A stretch of 64,000 nucleotides of DNA, taken from Turritopsis dohrnii. Lineage: Eukaryota > Cnidaria > Hydrozoa > Anthoathecata > Oceaniidae. The stretch lies in NCBI GenBank assembly GCA_027922465.2, contig BQMF02000058.1, positions 806,001 through 870,000 of the forward strand, given 5' to 3'. Under the pieces are notes generated by a model, which ran no database searches, had not been told where the DNA came from, and saw only the letters and a list, made by a program, of their open reading frames with translations. Shown one piece after another: positions 1 through 10,800 of the stretch; within the stretch, counting starts at the first letter, position 1, and each line of letters begins with the position of its first letter. A program made the translations under genes and the position numbers.

Positions 1-700
1 GACAAAATTACTCCATCCTCCAATACGTCACCGACTATGAAGGACATGTCACTAATGCATGCCATCCAGAAACAGTCCACGACTATTACAAATCCATGTA
101 TTTTCAAACTCTTGATCCAAATTACCAATGCAATCAATAATCGATTCGAGCAGTTTACTTTAAAAAAATTTAGTAACGTAGAAGAATTGCTGTAAAGTGT
201 AGTTTTTATACGGTCGAACTTTTGCCTTGTCTAATGTAAATCTAACGACCTGTACTTATGAAAACTCTTGCATTCTTAAGCAAAAGTATTGACAATGTCT
301 AATCGCAGGTCAATTGATTTACATTAGACAAGGCGAAAGTATAAACTGTATAAACTACCTCTAAACGACTGATTAAAAACTGATACTTCAGGCAGTTGGA
401 GTTGGATTTCGGCGAAGATTTTGATTGTGTTCATTTGAGAAACGAGTTTCATCTTTTTCCTTCCCTCCATTTTTGATCAGTTTGCACCAGTTGAAGAAAC
501 ACGATAATTGATAAAGAACGTCTGGATCATAATTCGTATCGCACTCACGAGTTGTGCTACATCAGCTACGCCCGAACGCTCTTTTTCAAGCAAACAAGAA
601 TCAAAACTTGGATCATATCAACAATGGGTCAAGAAAGATTCATTCAAGAGCCATTCTAAAAACGTGCGACATTCAGTGTCACAAGCTTATACATTTAAAA
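1..700 (+). pseudogene. Relic of a hAT-family transposase (C-terminal half)
   Basis: An open frame runs from the window edge to a stop at 195 and ends in a helix-like stretch resembling the region of hAT transposases just before the dimerisation domain. At about 535-585 a second frame gives SCATSATPERSFSS, and an overlapping frame at about 596-640 gives RIKTWIISTMGQERF. Together they match the conserved C-terminal hAT dimerisation signature (a TATAERSFS-type motif followed by K-W-L/I-R-S-T-M-G-Q-E-R). The frame changes and stops show it is dead. A small inverted repeat at 221-339 interrupts it. The family call rests on recognised motifs; the start lies outside the window. Confidence 0.6.
221..339. 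repeat. Short inverted-repeat element inside the hAT relic
   Basis: The arm at 221-242 (core GCCTTGTCTAATGTAAATC) reappears inverted at 317-335, and a second matching piece (GACCTG at 247-252 against CAGGTC at 306-311) extends the pairing inward. The spacer is about 50 bp. It looks like a very small foldback or MITE insertion. No clear target-site duplication was found. Confidence 0.5.
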
Positions 701-1012
701 AAAATTACTTTTCGTCACAAATTCTTGATTGTAAGAAAGAAAGGTGTATGGTCCAAATTCATGATTTATAAGTACATGATGTATCAACAAACTGTTAATA
801 AGTGGGACGCACCACAAGTCAAAATGTTAGGGTTGGAATATGGAAAAGCTAAATTCCAAAAAAATAACTTGCAGCATACGTTATGCTATTTAGGTCGATA
901 CAATGGGTTTATTGGAAAAATCAAACTAGACTAGTTTTTAAACTTTGAAATAGGTGCTCTTACAAAAAAAATAACAACCCTAGGTTCTTCTGAAGAAAAG
1001 TTATTGACTTTA

Positions 1013-3175
1013 GGACACCCGTGGTGGAGTAAAGTATTTAAAATACCTATGGTTTCTCCTCCTCCTCCTCCTCCTCCAAGTTATGAGCGTTTTCGTGCAA
1101 CGTTTACATGATATCGTTGCCGAATTCGCAAATTTGGTCAAATTCGGACTTCCAGTTGACCAATTTTCATGAAAATTTGCAATTGTATAAATATTTTTTT
1201 TTTTTTTTAATTATTATTTTTTTGTTATTGTCTATTCATTCTTTCAGACCCCATTGGCTAAGGTCATATCTAGTGCGATGCTATCACCAGATAGCGACGT
1301 CCCGTTAGGGTTGCTTTTGATCGTTCTTGAACCACGCAAGCACAATAAACATGATCTCATCAGCGCAAACGATAGCTTTATCCGCACCCACGATATGGTA
1401 ACTGAGAGTTGTTCAGTTTTCTTTTCGGCAATCATTTTGCATAATCGAGTGATAAATGAGGTGCATTCACGTCCCATTCCTCCTTGAATTGTAAATACGA
1501 GGGGTGTAAAACTACCATGTTCGATGTTGAGGATACGCTCACAATATGCGTTTTTCTTTTCTCTCTCGTTTTGCTGGTAACACTTCTCCAGACTTCGGGC
1601 TGAGTACCTAGAGGCGCTTGGGTCAAACACCCTTACGTCAAAAAATGCCTTTTGGCCTCTCACCCAAAAGTCTCTTGCGCTGACATCCAGTCTTGCATCA
1701 TCGCCAGTTTTTGCAGTTCTCGCTTGACTAAAATTGCGCAATTTAGGCCAAAATTGGACCAAATTTCGAAAGTTCTTCAATTTTCATAAATATTTGCATG
1801 AATCACATTTGAAAGGTGCTGATTATGAATTTGACAATGATATTGCCAGGTTTGACTAAAATAAGGCAATTTAGGCCAAATTTGGACCAAATTGCGAAAA
1901 CTCTTCAATTTTCATGAAATTTTGCACAGATCACAATTGAAAGGTGCTGATTTCAAATTTGACAATGATATTGCCAGGTTTGACTAAGATTGGGCAATTT
2001 AGGCCAAATTTGGACCAAATTTCGAAAGTTCTTCAATTTTCATAAAAATTTGCACGGATCACATTTGAAAGGTGCTGATTTCGAATTTGACAATGATATT
2101 GCCAGGTTTGACTAAAATAAGGCAATTTCGGCCAAATTTGGACCAAATTGCGAAAATTCTTTAATTTTCATGAAATTTTGCACAGATCACAATTGAAAGG
2201 TGCTGATTTTGAATTTGACAATGATTTTGCCAGGTTTGACTAAAATTGGGCAATTTAGGCCAAATTTGGACCGAATTTCGAAAGTTCTTCAATTTTCATA
2301 AAAATTTGCACGGATCACATTTGAAAGGTGCTTATTTCGAATTTGACAATGATATTGCCAGGTTTGACTAAAATTGGGCAATTTAGGCCAAATTTGGACC
2401 GAATTTCGAAAGTTCTTCAATTTTCATAAAAATTTGCACGGATCACATTTGAAAGGTGCTTATTTCGAATTTGACAATGATTTTGCCAGGTTTGACTAAA
2501 ATTGCGCAATTTAGGCCAAATTTGGACCAAATTGCGAAAATTCTTCAGTTTTCATGAAATTTTGCACAGATCACAATTGAAAGGTGCTGATTTCGAATTT
2601 GACAATGATATTGCCAGGTTTTACTAAAATTGGGCAATTTAGGCCAAATTTGACCAAGTTCAGAAAGTTCTTCAATTTTCATGAAATTTTGCACGGATCA
2701 CAATTGAAAGGAGCTGATTTCAAATTTGACAATGATTTTGACAGGTTTGACTAAATTTGGGCAATTCAGGCCAAATTTGGACCATATTTCCAAAATTCTT
2801 CAATTTTCATGAAATTTTGCATGTATTACATTTGATAGGTGCTGATTTCAAGTTTGACAGTCATTTTGTCAGATTAGTGTAAAAATGGACAATTTGGGCC
2901 AAATTTGGACCAAATTTAGAAAGTTCTTCAAATTTCACAAATTTTGCACAGATCACATTTGAAACGTGCTGATTTCAAATTTGACAGTCATTTTGTCAGA
3001 TTTGACCAGAAATGGGTCATTCGGGCCAAATTTGGACTTAGAAACTTCTGCAATATTCATAAAAATTTGTACAAAATTTGAGTTTGAATTTGCCAGTCAT
3101 TTTTGTTAGATTTGAACATAATTTGACAGTTCGGCAATGTTGTATTTTTGAGACTAGATATGCATCGTTGTGTTA
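1013..3175. mobile_element. Composite repeat: unique left end, 128-bp satellite core, unique right end
   Basis: The left end (CCCGTGGTGGAGTAAAG, then a C+T-rich CTC run) and the right end (TGTATTTTTGAGAC...AGATATG) both recur at 39297 and about 39925, so the whole block behaves as one dispersed element. Between the ends lie tandem units of about 128 bp, recognisable by GCCAGGTTTGACTAAAATTG; starts fall near 1844, 1973, 2101, 2229, 2358, 2485 and 2613. Units come in two forms, one with CGAAAGTTCTTCAATTTTCA then a CACGGATCACATTT end, the other with GCGAAAA and a CACAGATCACAATT end. They mostly alternate. The units after 2700 are more diverged. A retroelement fragment at 1244-1730 interrupts the block. 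Confidence 0.75.
1244..1730 (-). pseudogene. C-terminal fragment of a retroelement ORF (nuclease-like domain)
   Basis: The minus-strand frame reads ARLDVSARDFW, then AFFDVRVFDP, HGSFTPLVFTIQGGMGRE and a C-terminal CLRGSR followed by a short acidic-hydrophobic tail and a natural stop. This order is that of the C-terminal domain of a reverse-transcriptase ORF family common in cnidarian and other invertebrate genomes. The paired Asp residues in ARLDV and FFDVRV suggest a PD-(D/E)XK-like nuclease core, which is inference. The 5' part, including the reverse transcriptase, is missing and the fragment is embedded in the 128-bp satellite block. The related polymerase domain appears as another relic at 51.9-52.4 kb. 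Confidence 0.6.
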
Positions 3176-4123
3176 CGTCCTGAAGTCTTCAAGCCAAGCG
3201 GCTTCTTGTTTTCTTTCAAAGACAGGGTGTAACATACGTTATGTAATTTTCGAACGTTTTGATTCGCACGCTTTCTATGGCAAATTCGAACATTTTGATG
3301 TGATTTTTTAACTTCAAATTGTTCATTACTCGGGTATGATCAGTTTGTGCGAAGTGTTTGGAGAAGTGACGTAGATAAAAGAAAACAAAATGTAAGTAAT
3401 CATGATTATAGTAACATGGACTCTAAGCATTGTTAATCAATACCATTTTCCACCCTAAAATAGGGGCATTCATCATGTATCAACTTGCTATAATACCAAA
3501 TAACGTATGTTACAACGAAATTATAGTGAACTACCTTGCCATTTTTAATCAACTTTAAAAAAATTCTTGTGGTGCAATTTGATTTTTTCGAAAACTTCCG
3601 GGATCGAATTAATTTTTAAAAGCATTTTCAATAGTTTTTGGTATGATCGATATTTTGAAAACTGTGTACCAGCTTACTTGCCAAATGTCGCACTTTATTT
3701 AGAGTGTCTCTTCAATTTGTGTCAATTTTAAATGCCCACACTGATATAGTAGATAAAATATAATTGGTAGAAGTAGCCGAAAGGTTTTTGAATGTGAGTT
3801 CGAAAAGTTCACTGAAAAAGATCTTCAGTGACTTTTTACAGTAATGATTTAATTTCATTAATTACATTAGTGCATTTTTTGAAAGCCTTTGAGTCGTTTT
3901 AAGAGCTTCTAGGACCCAAATGGTGGGCGACAATGTTTGAGAAAAAAATTTTGCAATTTTTTGCCTCTCACTTAAATCTACAGGCCCATGGTCCATGAAA
4001 ATGGCAATACTTATTTTTATGGTTAAATCTAACGTCTCATTATCGTCGATTGTTCTGCTCGCTGGTGTCTGCAATGTAAGTCTATCAATGTCTGCAATGT
4101 AAGTCTTACTATCAATTCTAAAG
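3176..4123. other. Non-coding AT-rich stretch
   Basis: No convincing gene, exon or repeat was seen. A short direct duplication (TCTGCAATGTAAGTCT twice, 4069-4105) lies just before the MITE that follows. Confidence 0.5.
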
Positions 4124-4125
4124 TA

Positions 4126-4704
4126 CCGTAAATGATCGAATAAGCGCCCCCTTCCAAATAACCGCCCCTTTCGAATAAGCGCCCCCTCCTTTCAGGTGAA
4201 TTTTGAAATAAGCGCCCCTACTCAAATAAGCGCCCCTGGGCGATTATTCGAGTACATAAATAAGAGCAAAAGGGAGCGCTTATTTGAGTTTTTGTACAAT
4301 AGAAAACAACAAGTATTTAAAAGAATATAGCTTTCTTTTTTATTTCCTTTTCATGCTCAAATTTCATTTCAAAATATTCATATTTTTCTTTTTTCTTCAA
4401 AAGTTCATTGTTAAGGATAGTCATCATCTCTTTATTTTGCGTCAAAGCACTGTATCTTGCAGGGATGACAAGTCCAACCTCTCTCTTTCTCTTTCCTGTG
4501 ACTGTTGCGATTAAAACGTTCTTTTTATCCGCATCGCATATATATTTTCTTACTATTTATGATACAAGAAAAATAAAGTTTAACAAAAACACAGTATTTT
4601 AAATAAGCGCCCCTACTCGAATAAGCGCCCCTTTCGAATAAGCGCCCCCTCTAAAGATTGAATTTTTAAATAAGCGCCCCGGGCGCTTATTCGATCATTT
4701 ACGG
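4126..4704. mobile_element. TA-flanked MITE with GCGCCCC-type terminal repeats
   Basis: The left end CCGTAAATGATCGAATAAGC continues to GCCCC and is perfectly inverted at the right end (4680-4704), giving a 25-bp terminal inverted repeat. Both ends abut TA (4124-4125 and 4705-4706), the expected Tc1/mariner/pogo target duplication. Extra copies of AATAAGCGCCCC sit just inside both ends (4140-4240, 4605-4680). The interior is AT-rich with no transposase ORF, so it is non-autonomous. Confidence 0.85.
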
Positions 4705-4706
4705 TA

Positions 4707-5352
4707 GTTCATTTCCATTTTCAATCACTTTGCCAGATCATCTCTGTGAATTTCGTCAGGGATAGAATTGCCAGTATTTCCTTTCAAACTAAAATATTCA
4801 GTGGCAAAAGCACCTCTAACTCTGATAAACTTTTAACGATCTCTGTGTAAAACTTTAACTACCTACCACATTATCTTCTAATGTTTAAACTAACATCATA
4901 TGATGGGACTGAATAATTAACTGATGGCATACAAGTGACTTTCTTAACGTTTTCTTTAGCGGTAATGAATCGAGTGGGAATTTTTTTTTTTAATGACTCA
5001 AGACGAGAAACTGTATTTCTTCTAGAACCTTAGTTGTGAAATGCGCAGAGCTATACAACGTTGTTCCAAGACAACTACAAAGATGGAAGTCAATATTGAT
5101 GAAAGATATGTTAGGCTTTTACTGGATGGGTTTCAGAATCTCTTTGTTATGGCAGTGCAATTTTATTCTCCGAATATGTTGCTGCAAATTCATTTCATCG
5201 CTGTTGTGATGATAGCATATCAGTTATCAACTGACTTTATGGTCTTAGTACTTAGATTTTAAGCAAATATGTCCTTTCTCATATCTTGCTATGCGACTTC
5301 CTACAACGTTGTAAAATATGCGCAATTATCACAGCGTTCAGTTACACAACTA
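4707..5352. other. Non-coding stretch
   Basis: Nothing recognisable. A 73-codon open frame at 5041-5262 has no motif I know, no splice context, and is probably chance. Confidence 0.4.
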
Positions 5353-5361
5353 CACAAGTAC

Positions 5362-5581
5362 GGTGACAGGACAATTCCCCTTAGTACCTTAGAAGTACCT
5401 TAGAAGCAATATTATCGTAAAAAATACCTTACACGTTTTTAGGGGGCAATATCCGGGGAGGAATTTTCCTACCTATATGGGGGGCAATTGTCCGGGGGTA
5501 TTGCTCCGGGGGGGCAATTTATTAGGGGTTAATCATCCGGGGGGGAATGTCCAGGAGGGGGGGGGGAGTTGTCCTAGAACC
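5362..5581. mobile_element. 220-bp G-rich element with 9-bp target duplication (MULE-like)
   Basis: A direct repeat CACAAGTAC lies at 5353-5361 and again at 5582-5590. The element inside begins GGTGACAGGACAATTCCCC and ends with the inverse of GGTTCTAGGACAACTCCCC. A 9-bp duplication with a terminal G fits Mutator-like elements, though the short terminal repeat leaves the class open. The interior has reiterated GGGGGGCAATTGTCC-type blocks and runs of up to ten G, likely to form G-quadruplexes. There is no ORF. Confidence 0.7.
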
Positions 5582-5590
5582 CACAAGTAC

Positions 5591-6227
5591 ATAGCCAAAC
5601 TGAAATTAATTTTATGTTGTTTTTAACGGTGAATTCTTTATTAAAGTAGTATGTAGATGATGATAACCTAACAAAAAGAAGTTATTGTGCTATGCGAAAT
5701 TCATGCACAAAAATTCTGATTTTTAAGTTGAAATATTTCAAATATTTGAATTTGATATTTTTGACGATTTTTGAACAGATCAATTCGTTTGACAATGCAC
5801 GTTTTCAGATTCATAGTTACTTTCCAGACCCCTAAGATTGATGTAGTGTGAACAGTTGCATTGCAATCTCATTTTCAGAATGATTTGAAATTTTGGTGAT
5901 CTTTATCATAAGAGGAAAATTCAAGCGATCCAGGTGAAATAAAACTTTTGTTTCACAAAAAAATAATAATCATAAATTAATAATCTTCTTTCATCCTACC
6001 AGATTTTGTCGTATTCACTGGTTCTTTTCTAAACCACGTGACCAAAATAGTCCTCTTCTTCTTGCTTATTTTGCCGAACGTAGCTTCAACATAGTTGAGC
6101 ATAAAACCAAAACTTCTTTTTTTAAAAAACAGGTGGCTTTGCACTGTTTCAGCATTATTTTGAGAAGTTAAGAAGCAAAGTCATGCCAAGGAATTTTCTG
6201 TAGTTTCGTAGACATAAAGAAACAAAT
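5591..6227. promoter_or_regulatory. Upstream region of the prolyl hydroxylase gene
   Basis: AT-rich and without another gene, this interval should hold the promoter and 5' leader of the gene starting at 6228. A CACGTG E-box lies at 6035-6040. I see no convincing TATA box and no certain splice site for an upstream exon, although AAAAAACAG at about 6126-6134 could act as an acceptor. The start ATG is preceded by AACAAAT, an acceptable A-rich context. Confidence 0.3.
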
Positions 6228-7793
6228 ATGTGCCTTCTGCTAGTTCTAATGTTGTTCTTCAACCAAGTGAAAGCTGACTACTACACAACCGCTAGTGGAA
6301 TGAAAGGTTTATTGCAGATAGAGCAACGATTTGCAAAAACATTTCTGGAATACTTTAGAGCCAGAAAAAACGCTTTGAATCAACTTGAAACCGTCATAGA
6401 TGAAATCGAAGGTGTAATTCCCAAAATGACTAAAAATGTGGAGAGTTATGTGGGTAACCCAGTGAATAGCTGGGTTCTAATTAATCGATTTCTCCGACAC
6501 TGGCAAAACTTTGACCGGTTTATCGTGACTAAGAATATAACAAAAGATTTGCAAGAAGTTATTTCAGCCAATTCGAATTTGTTTGGTTTCTCGAATGAAT
6601 TTGAGATCAAAGGAGCCGTGTACGCCATTATGAAAGTGCAAGAAACCTATAAAGTAACGGTAGAAACATTCGCCAACCGATTTGGTTCGTATTCTCATGT
6701 ATTGCAGCCCGAAGAAATATACGAAGTCGGCAGATACGGTGTTTTTTTAAGCTATTTTCATACTGCCCAGCCTTGGTTGAAGCTTGCTCTGAAAAAGTTT
6801 TCAGCTAATCCCAAAAAATATGAAGATAAAATGCATGAACTGTACGAACTGTTAGCGTGGTGTAGCTACCAGAGTGGAGATATCGAATCTGCTATTGACT
6901 ACACAAATAATCTGCTGGAAGTAGAACCATCATCGAAAATAGCCAATTATAATTTATGGCATTATAAACGGGAATTGATTGCTAGTGTATCACAACCGTC
7001 AATACGAAAAAATCACCGACAAATGCATTTAAAGTCGTGGATGAAACGACACGACATTATGTGCCGTCATGAAGAAAAAATACCGAACAAAATTGCCAAG
7101 ACATTGTTCTGTAGATTTTATAGACCACATTATCGTTTTTGGATTAAACCACTGAAAACAGAGGTAGTAAGTCATGACCCGGAAATTTTAGTTTTTCATG
7201 ATTTTCTCTTGGACAGCGAAATAAAATTAGTTAAACGGAAGGCTGAAAATAAACTTGATGTAGCGAAGGTTTATTCAATGGTTGATGGTTCAATGCAAAC
7301 TGCACACTATCGCATAAGCAAGAACGCTTGGTTACAAGAAAGTGATGGCAATTTTGTTGGTAGGATATTGAAGCGGGTAGGTGCAGCTACTAATCTGGAT
7401 ATGAATTACTCAGAACAACTGCAGGTAGCTAATTATGGTATTGGAGGAAACTACGAACCCCACTACGATTTTGCCACGCCACCAAACAATGCCAGTGTAT
7501 TTGGGTATTATGGGAAAATGGGTAACCGCATTGCTACAGTACTGATGTATTTAACAGACGTTGAACATGGAGGAGATACGGTGTTTACACAATCCACAAA
7601 TGGCGTTATGACATCACCCATAAGAGGTTCGGCAGTTTTATGGTATAATTTGAAGCGAAATGGGATGGGCGACCTTCGTACAAGACACGCTGGATGTCCA
7701 ATTCTTCTTGGGGAAAAGTGGATTGCTAATGTATGGATACATGAATTCGGACAAGAATTTAGAAGGCCATGTTCCCTGGATCCAAATCTATGA
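6228..7793 (+). CDS. P4HA: Prolyl 4-hydroxylase subunit alpha, single exon
   Basis: The 521-residue product is a full-length collagen-type prolyl 4-hydroxylase alpha subunit, the ER-lumen Fe(II)/2-oxoglutarate enzyme that makes 4-hydroxyproline in collagen-like chains together with protein disulfide isomerase. Residues 1-16 are a signal peptide (cleavage likely after KA). Residues about 18-150 match the N-terminal domain and about 165-250 the TPR-like peptide-binding domain. The double-stranded beta-helix dioxygenase lies at about 390-510. Iron ligands are His412 and Asp414 (EPHYDFATPP) and His487 (TRHAGCP); Lys497 (GEKWIANVWIHE) should bind 2-oxoglutarate. Length is normal. It has no introns, unusual for this family, but I see no poly(A) remnant or flanking repeat to prove retroposition. 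Its stop is 67 bp from that of the convergent channel gene. Confidence 0.95.
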   Translation: MCLLLVLMLFFNQVKADYYTTASGMKGLLQIEQRFAKTFLEYFRARKNALNQLETVIDEIEGVIPKMTKNVESYVGNPVNSWVLINRFLRHWQNFDRFIVTKNITKDLQEVISANSNLFGFSNEFEIKGAVYAIMKVQETYKVTVETFANRFGSYSHVLQPEEIYEVGRYGVFLSYFHTAQPWLKLALKKFSANPKKYEDKMHELYELLAWCSYQSGDIESAIDYTNNLLEVEPSSKIANYNLWHYKRELIASVSQPSIRKNHRQMHLKSWMKRHDIMCRHEEKIPNKIAKTLFCRFYRPHYRFWIKPLKTEVVSHDPEILVFHDFLLDSEIKLVKRKAENKLDVAKVYSMVDGSMQTAHYRISKNAWLQESDGNFVGRILKRVGAATNLDMNYSEQLQVANYGIGGNYEPHYDFATPPNNASVFGYYGKMGNRIATVLMYLTDVEHGGDTVFTQSTNGVMTSPIRGSAVLWYNLKRNGMGDLRTRHAGCPILLGEKWIANVWIHEFGQEFRRPCSLDPNL

Positions 7794-7860
7794 TTTGGAT
7801 TTTTTTTTTCTTTAGAGCCTACTTACAAGCAATTTCCTTTACATATAAAACTTCTTGCAA

Positions 7861-10800
7861 CTAATACGAAATATTCTCATTCACACCATTTGAATTGGCT
7901 ATCTGCAAGCCAAGGTTGCTTACGACCATACTTTGTCTTTTTGATTCGTTCATTTCTTTGTTTCTTTTATGTAATCGTAATAGTTGATGATAGCCCAAGA
8001 AGAAAAACAAATCAATAAATTCTACAAACGTTAATAAACTTGCGCCCAACATCAAACCAATCTCTCCACCCATATCACCTATCAAAGAAATCAAAGAAAC
8101 AAGTAAAAATGTTGTGCACTAATTTGTAATCTCTGTTCCAACTTTGTAAGCAAAAAAATAGATTAAGGAAAAAAAATAAAATGAAAACTCAAATTAAAGA
8201 TGATTTCATGTACCCAGAAATTGATAAAAGTCAAATGACGCTTCTTGTTCATTCACAATTTTGCTCATCTCGCCAAAGTAGAATATTATGACGATGATAT
8301 TTTCCCTATATAAAGACAGAGCGTCAGATGTTATTATGTTGTACATTTTACAGGGTGTCTGCCAGATCAAGGATATAAATGAAATTTCAGATGTTTTCAA
8401 AAATGTCAAGGAAATGTTATAAAATTTGGAGAAAATCAGAGAAAATCAGCAGGAGCCATTGTGAAGAGAATATTTACTTGATTTATGTCTTCAATAATGA
8501 ACATAATGCAGATAGTTAAACGATAGAGTACGTAGAAACGAGGCTAGATAACCCGGCAATGATACATTTGAAAAAGGTCGTGCCAAAGGTTGTGCCAGTA
8601 ATTATGTTTGATTTGGGGAGATCTGGTAGTTTAGACAAAATTAACTTCAAACTCTGAAAGTTTTTGAATTTTCGTAAAAACTTGCACATTCGTAAGGGAT
8701 TTTCAGATTTGGTCAAAATTAGGCCATTAAGGCAAAAATGTTTCAGCTATTAAAAATTATTTAGTTCATCTTTGGAGTGCTGTGGTATTTTTGGGACTAG
8801 TTACGCATTTTGAGACATGCCCTGAAGTCTTTACGCCATACAGGTTTTTATTAGCAATACGACTAAAAGAAGCTTAGAAGTAGTTGGTTACATTTTCGAG
8901 TTATTTTAATAAAATCATAATGGTTGAATCTTCTTTATTTTTGAAAACCGTTACAAGTTGTCCTTACATCCTGATTACACCTAGGTAGAGAGTAAAAAAT
9001 GGGCCTTTCAAGACTCAAAAAGTTTAAAACCCATCCGACCCATCTCAAATCCAATCTATGATTCTGGCAGACTTCCTTCTTAAGGTTAAAGGGAGTCTAA
9101 ACATATACCTAAAGACCTCTTCTTTGAACTTTGATAAAAACAATGGTACTAAGAGGTCAGTTGCACAGTATTTGGATGAAGGTTAGTTATAATTTGTTTT
9201 AAGCGAGAATAGGGGATCTTACTGAATATAGCGATCAAGTGCGTCCCTGTCGTGTCTTTTTGTCAGCTCCAGCAGATGAGATTTATTTGCCAACAAAATT
9301 GGTTCGATACCCTTAGGAGGATTGTGCACAAATCTTGAATATGACACCCTTGAGTTGTATGATGTAATTTCGCAATCGATTGGGCATTGCTGCCGCATTT
9401 CATATTCATCAAACGATTCTGTAAAAGATTAGCAACAGTATACAACATGACGGTTCTTTAAAAACATGATAAAGTTTGGTAAACTTACCTTTAGCTGAGA
9501 ATGCACATAAAATTTTTTGCCGCAATGAACAATATGGAAAGCCGTTATCTATAAAAAAAGACAACATTTTTAATCCATTGTTGTTGAAGGTTGCAAAATT
9601 TCCATGATTCCATGCAAATTGGAGTTGCAAAATGAAATTGGAGGACTTGGATCAAGTTATTTTTATACTTCATTTCTTTTGGATGGATATTTAAAGCTTT
9701 CAAAATTATCATAAATTTCTACTTTTTGGATGATGTAAGAAATCTCAAAATATGTTGGAATTTCATGGTAAACTTCAAGTTCATTTAAAAATTTGGAATC
9801 GCATGAAATACGCAGAATGGTTTGTTTTAAACAGTTTCCCCGAAGGCATTGCTAAGAATTAATTTATATGTGGCACCGTAGTATAGTGGTTATCACTCTC
9901 GTATTTCATGCGGGAGACCGGGGTTCAATTCCCTTTGGTGGCGATTCACCATGCGCGAGTGAATGTACCATAGCGCCAGGTCGACCCATGCCATGTGAGG
10001 GAAATTGGGTACATCGGGTGTTGCAGGAGGTCATCCAGAAGAGCACAGGCCCTTGATTGGGTTAGTGTCACTCATGAGAGTGTCAAATACTTCGGAGCCT
10101 CCAACCTAAGCCGTGGCCCCTCCTGGAAAAGCAGATGCAGTAGCAACTGAGTGAGGCTAGCCACGTAAAACAATACCAAATAAATAAATAAATAAATGCG
10201 GTTACGGCTTTGCCATAAGACCAATTCATAAGCCCATTTGTTTCTCTCTTACTTAAAGTTTCAACTCAAACAATGACTTACCAGGCATATAAGGCTCTCT
10301 GCATTTGCATAGTTTAGCTGTATAATCTGTTAAAAGCTCGAGTAAGCATGTCTTTTGATTATATTCCTCGTGGTATTTTAACTTTTTCGTTCCACATTGT
10401 GTGTCGTAGGGTGGTGGCAAATTTTTTGTCTAAAAACGAAGATTATCCTGGTTTAGATGCGTTTTATAAACAACGCGAACTGGTAGTTGCGATCACTTTG
10501 GTTTGGATGCAAATCAAAATCCGAATTCCCTTTTCAGAACTTTTCTGTATTAAGGAATAATGGAAATGTGACTCGTGATTTCACCTTTTTCATTTTCCAA
10601 ATACACCACGTGATTGCAACTGAAATGTTACTTATTGACTTTTTACATGAAAATTTCGACTTTTTTGAGAACTTTACTTGGACCAAATGTGAGTCCAAGC
10701 CCCACTGAAAGAGTTCATTCCCACCTCTTACACAAAAGAAAAGTTTGAATTTTCAACAAGCAACACGTAAGCAACAAAAGGCCTTGTAAAAGAGATCAAG

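Noticed and set aside
9868..9942. Functional tRNA-Glu gene
   Set aside because: Acceptor stem mismatched, no terminator after the 3' side, and a SINE body with an (AAAT)n tail follows.
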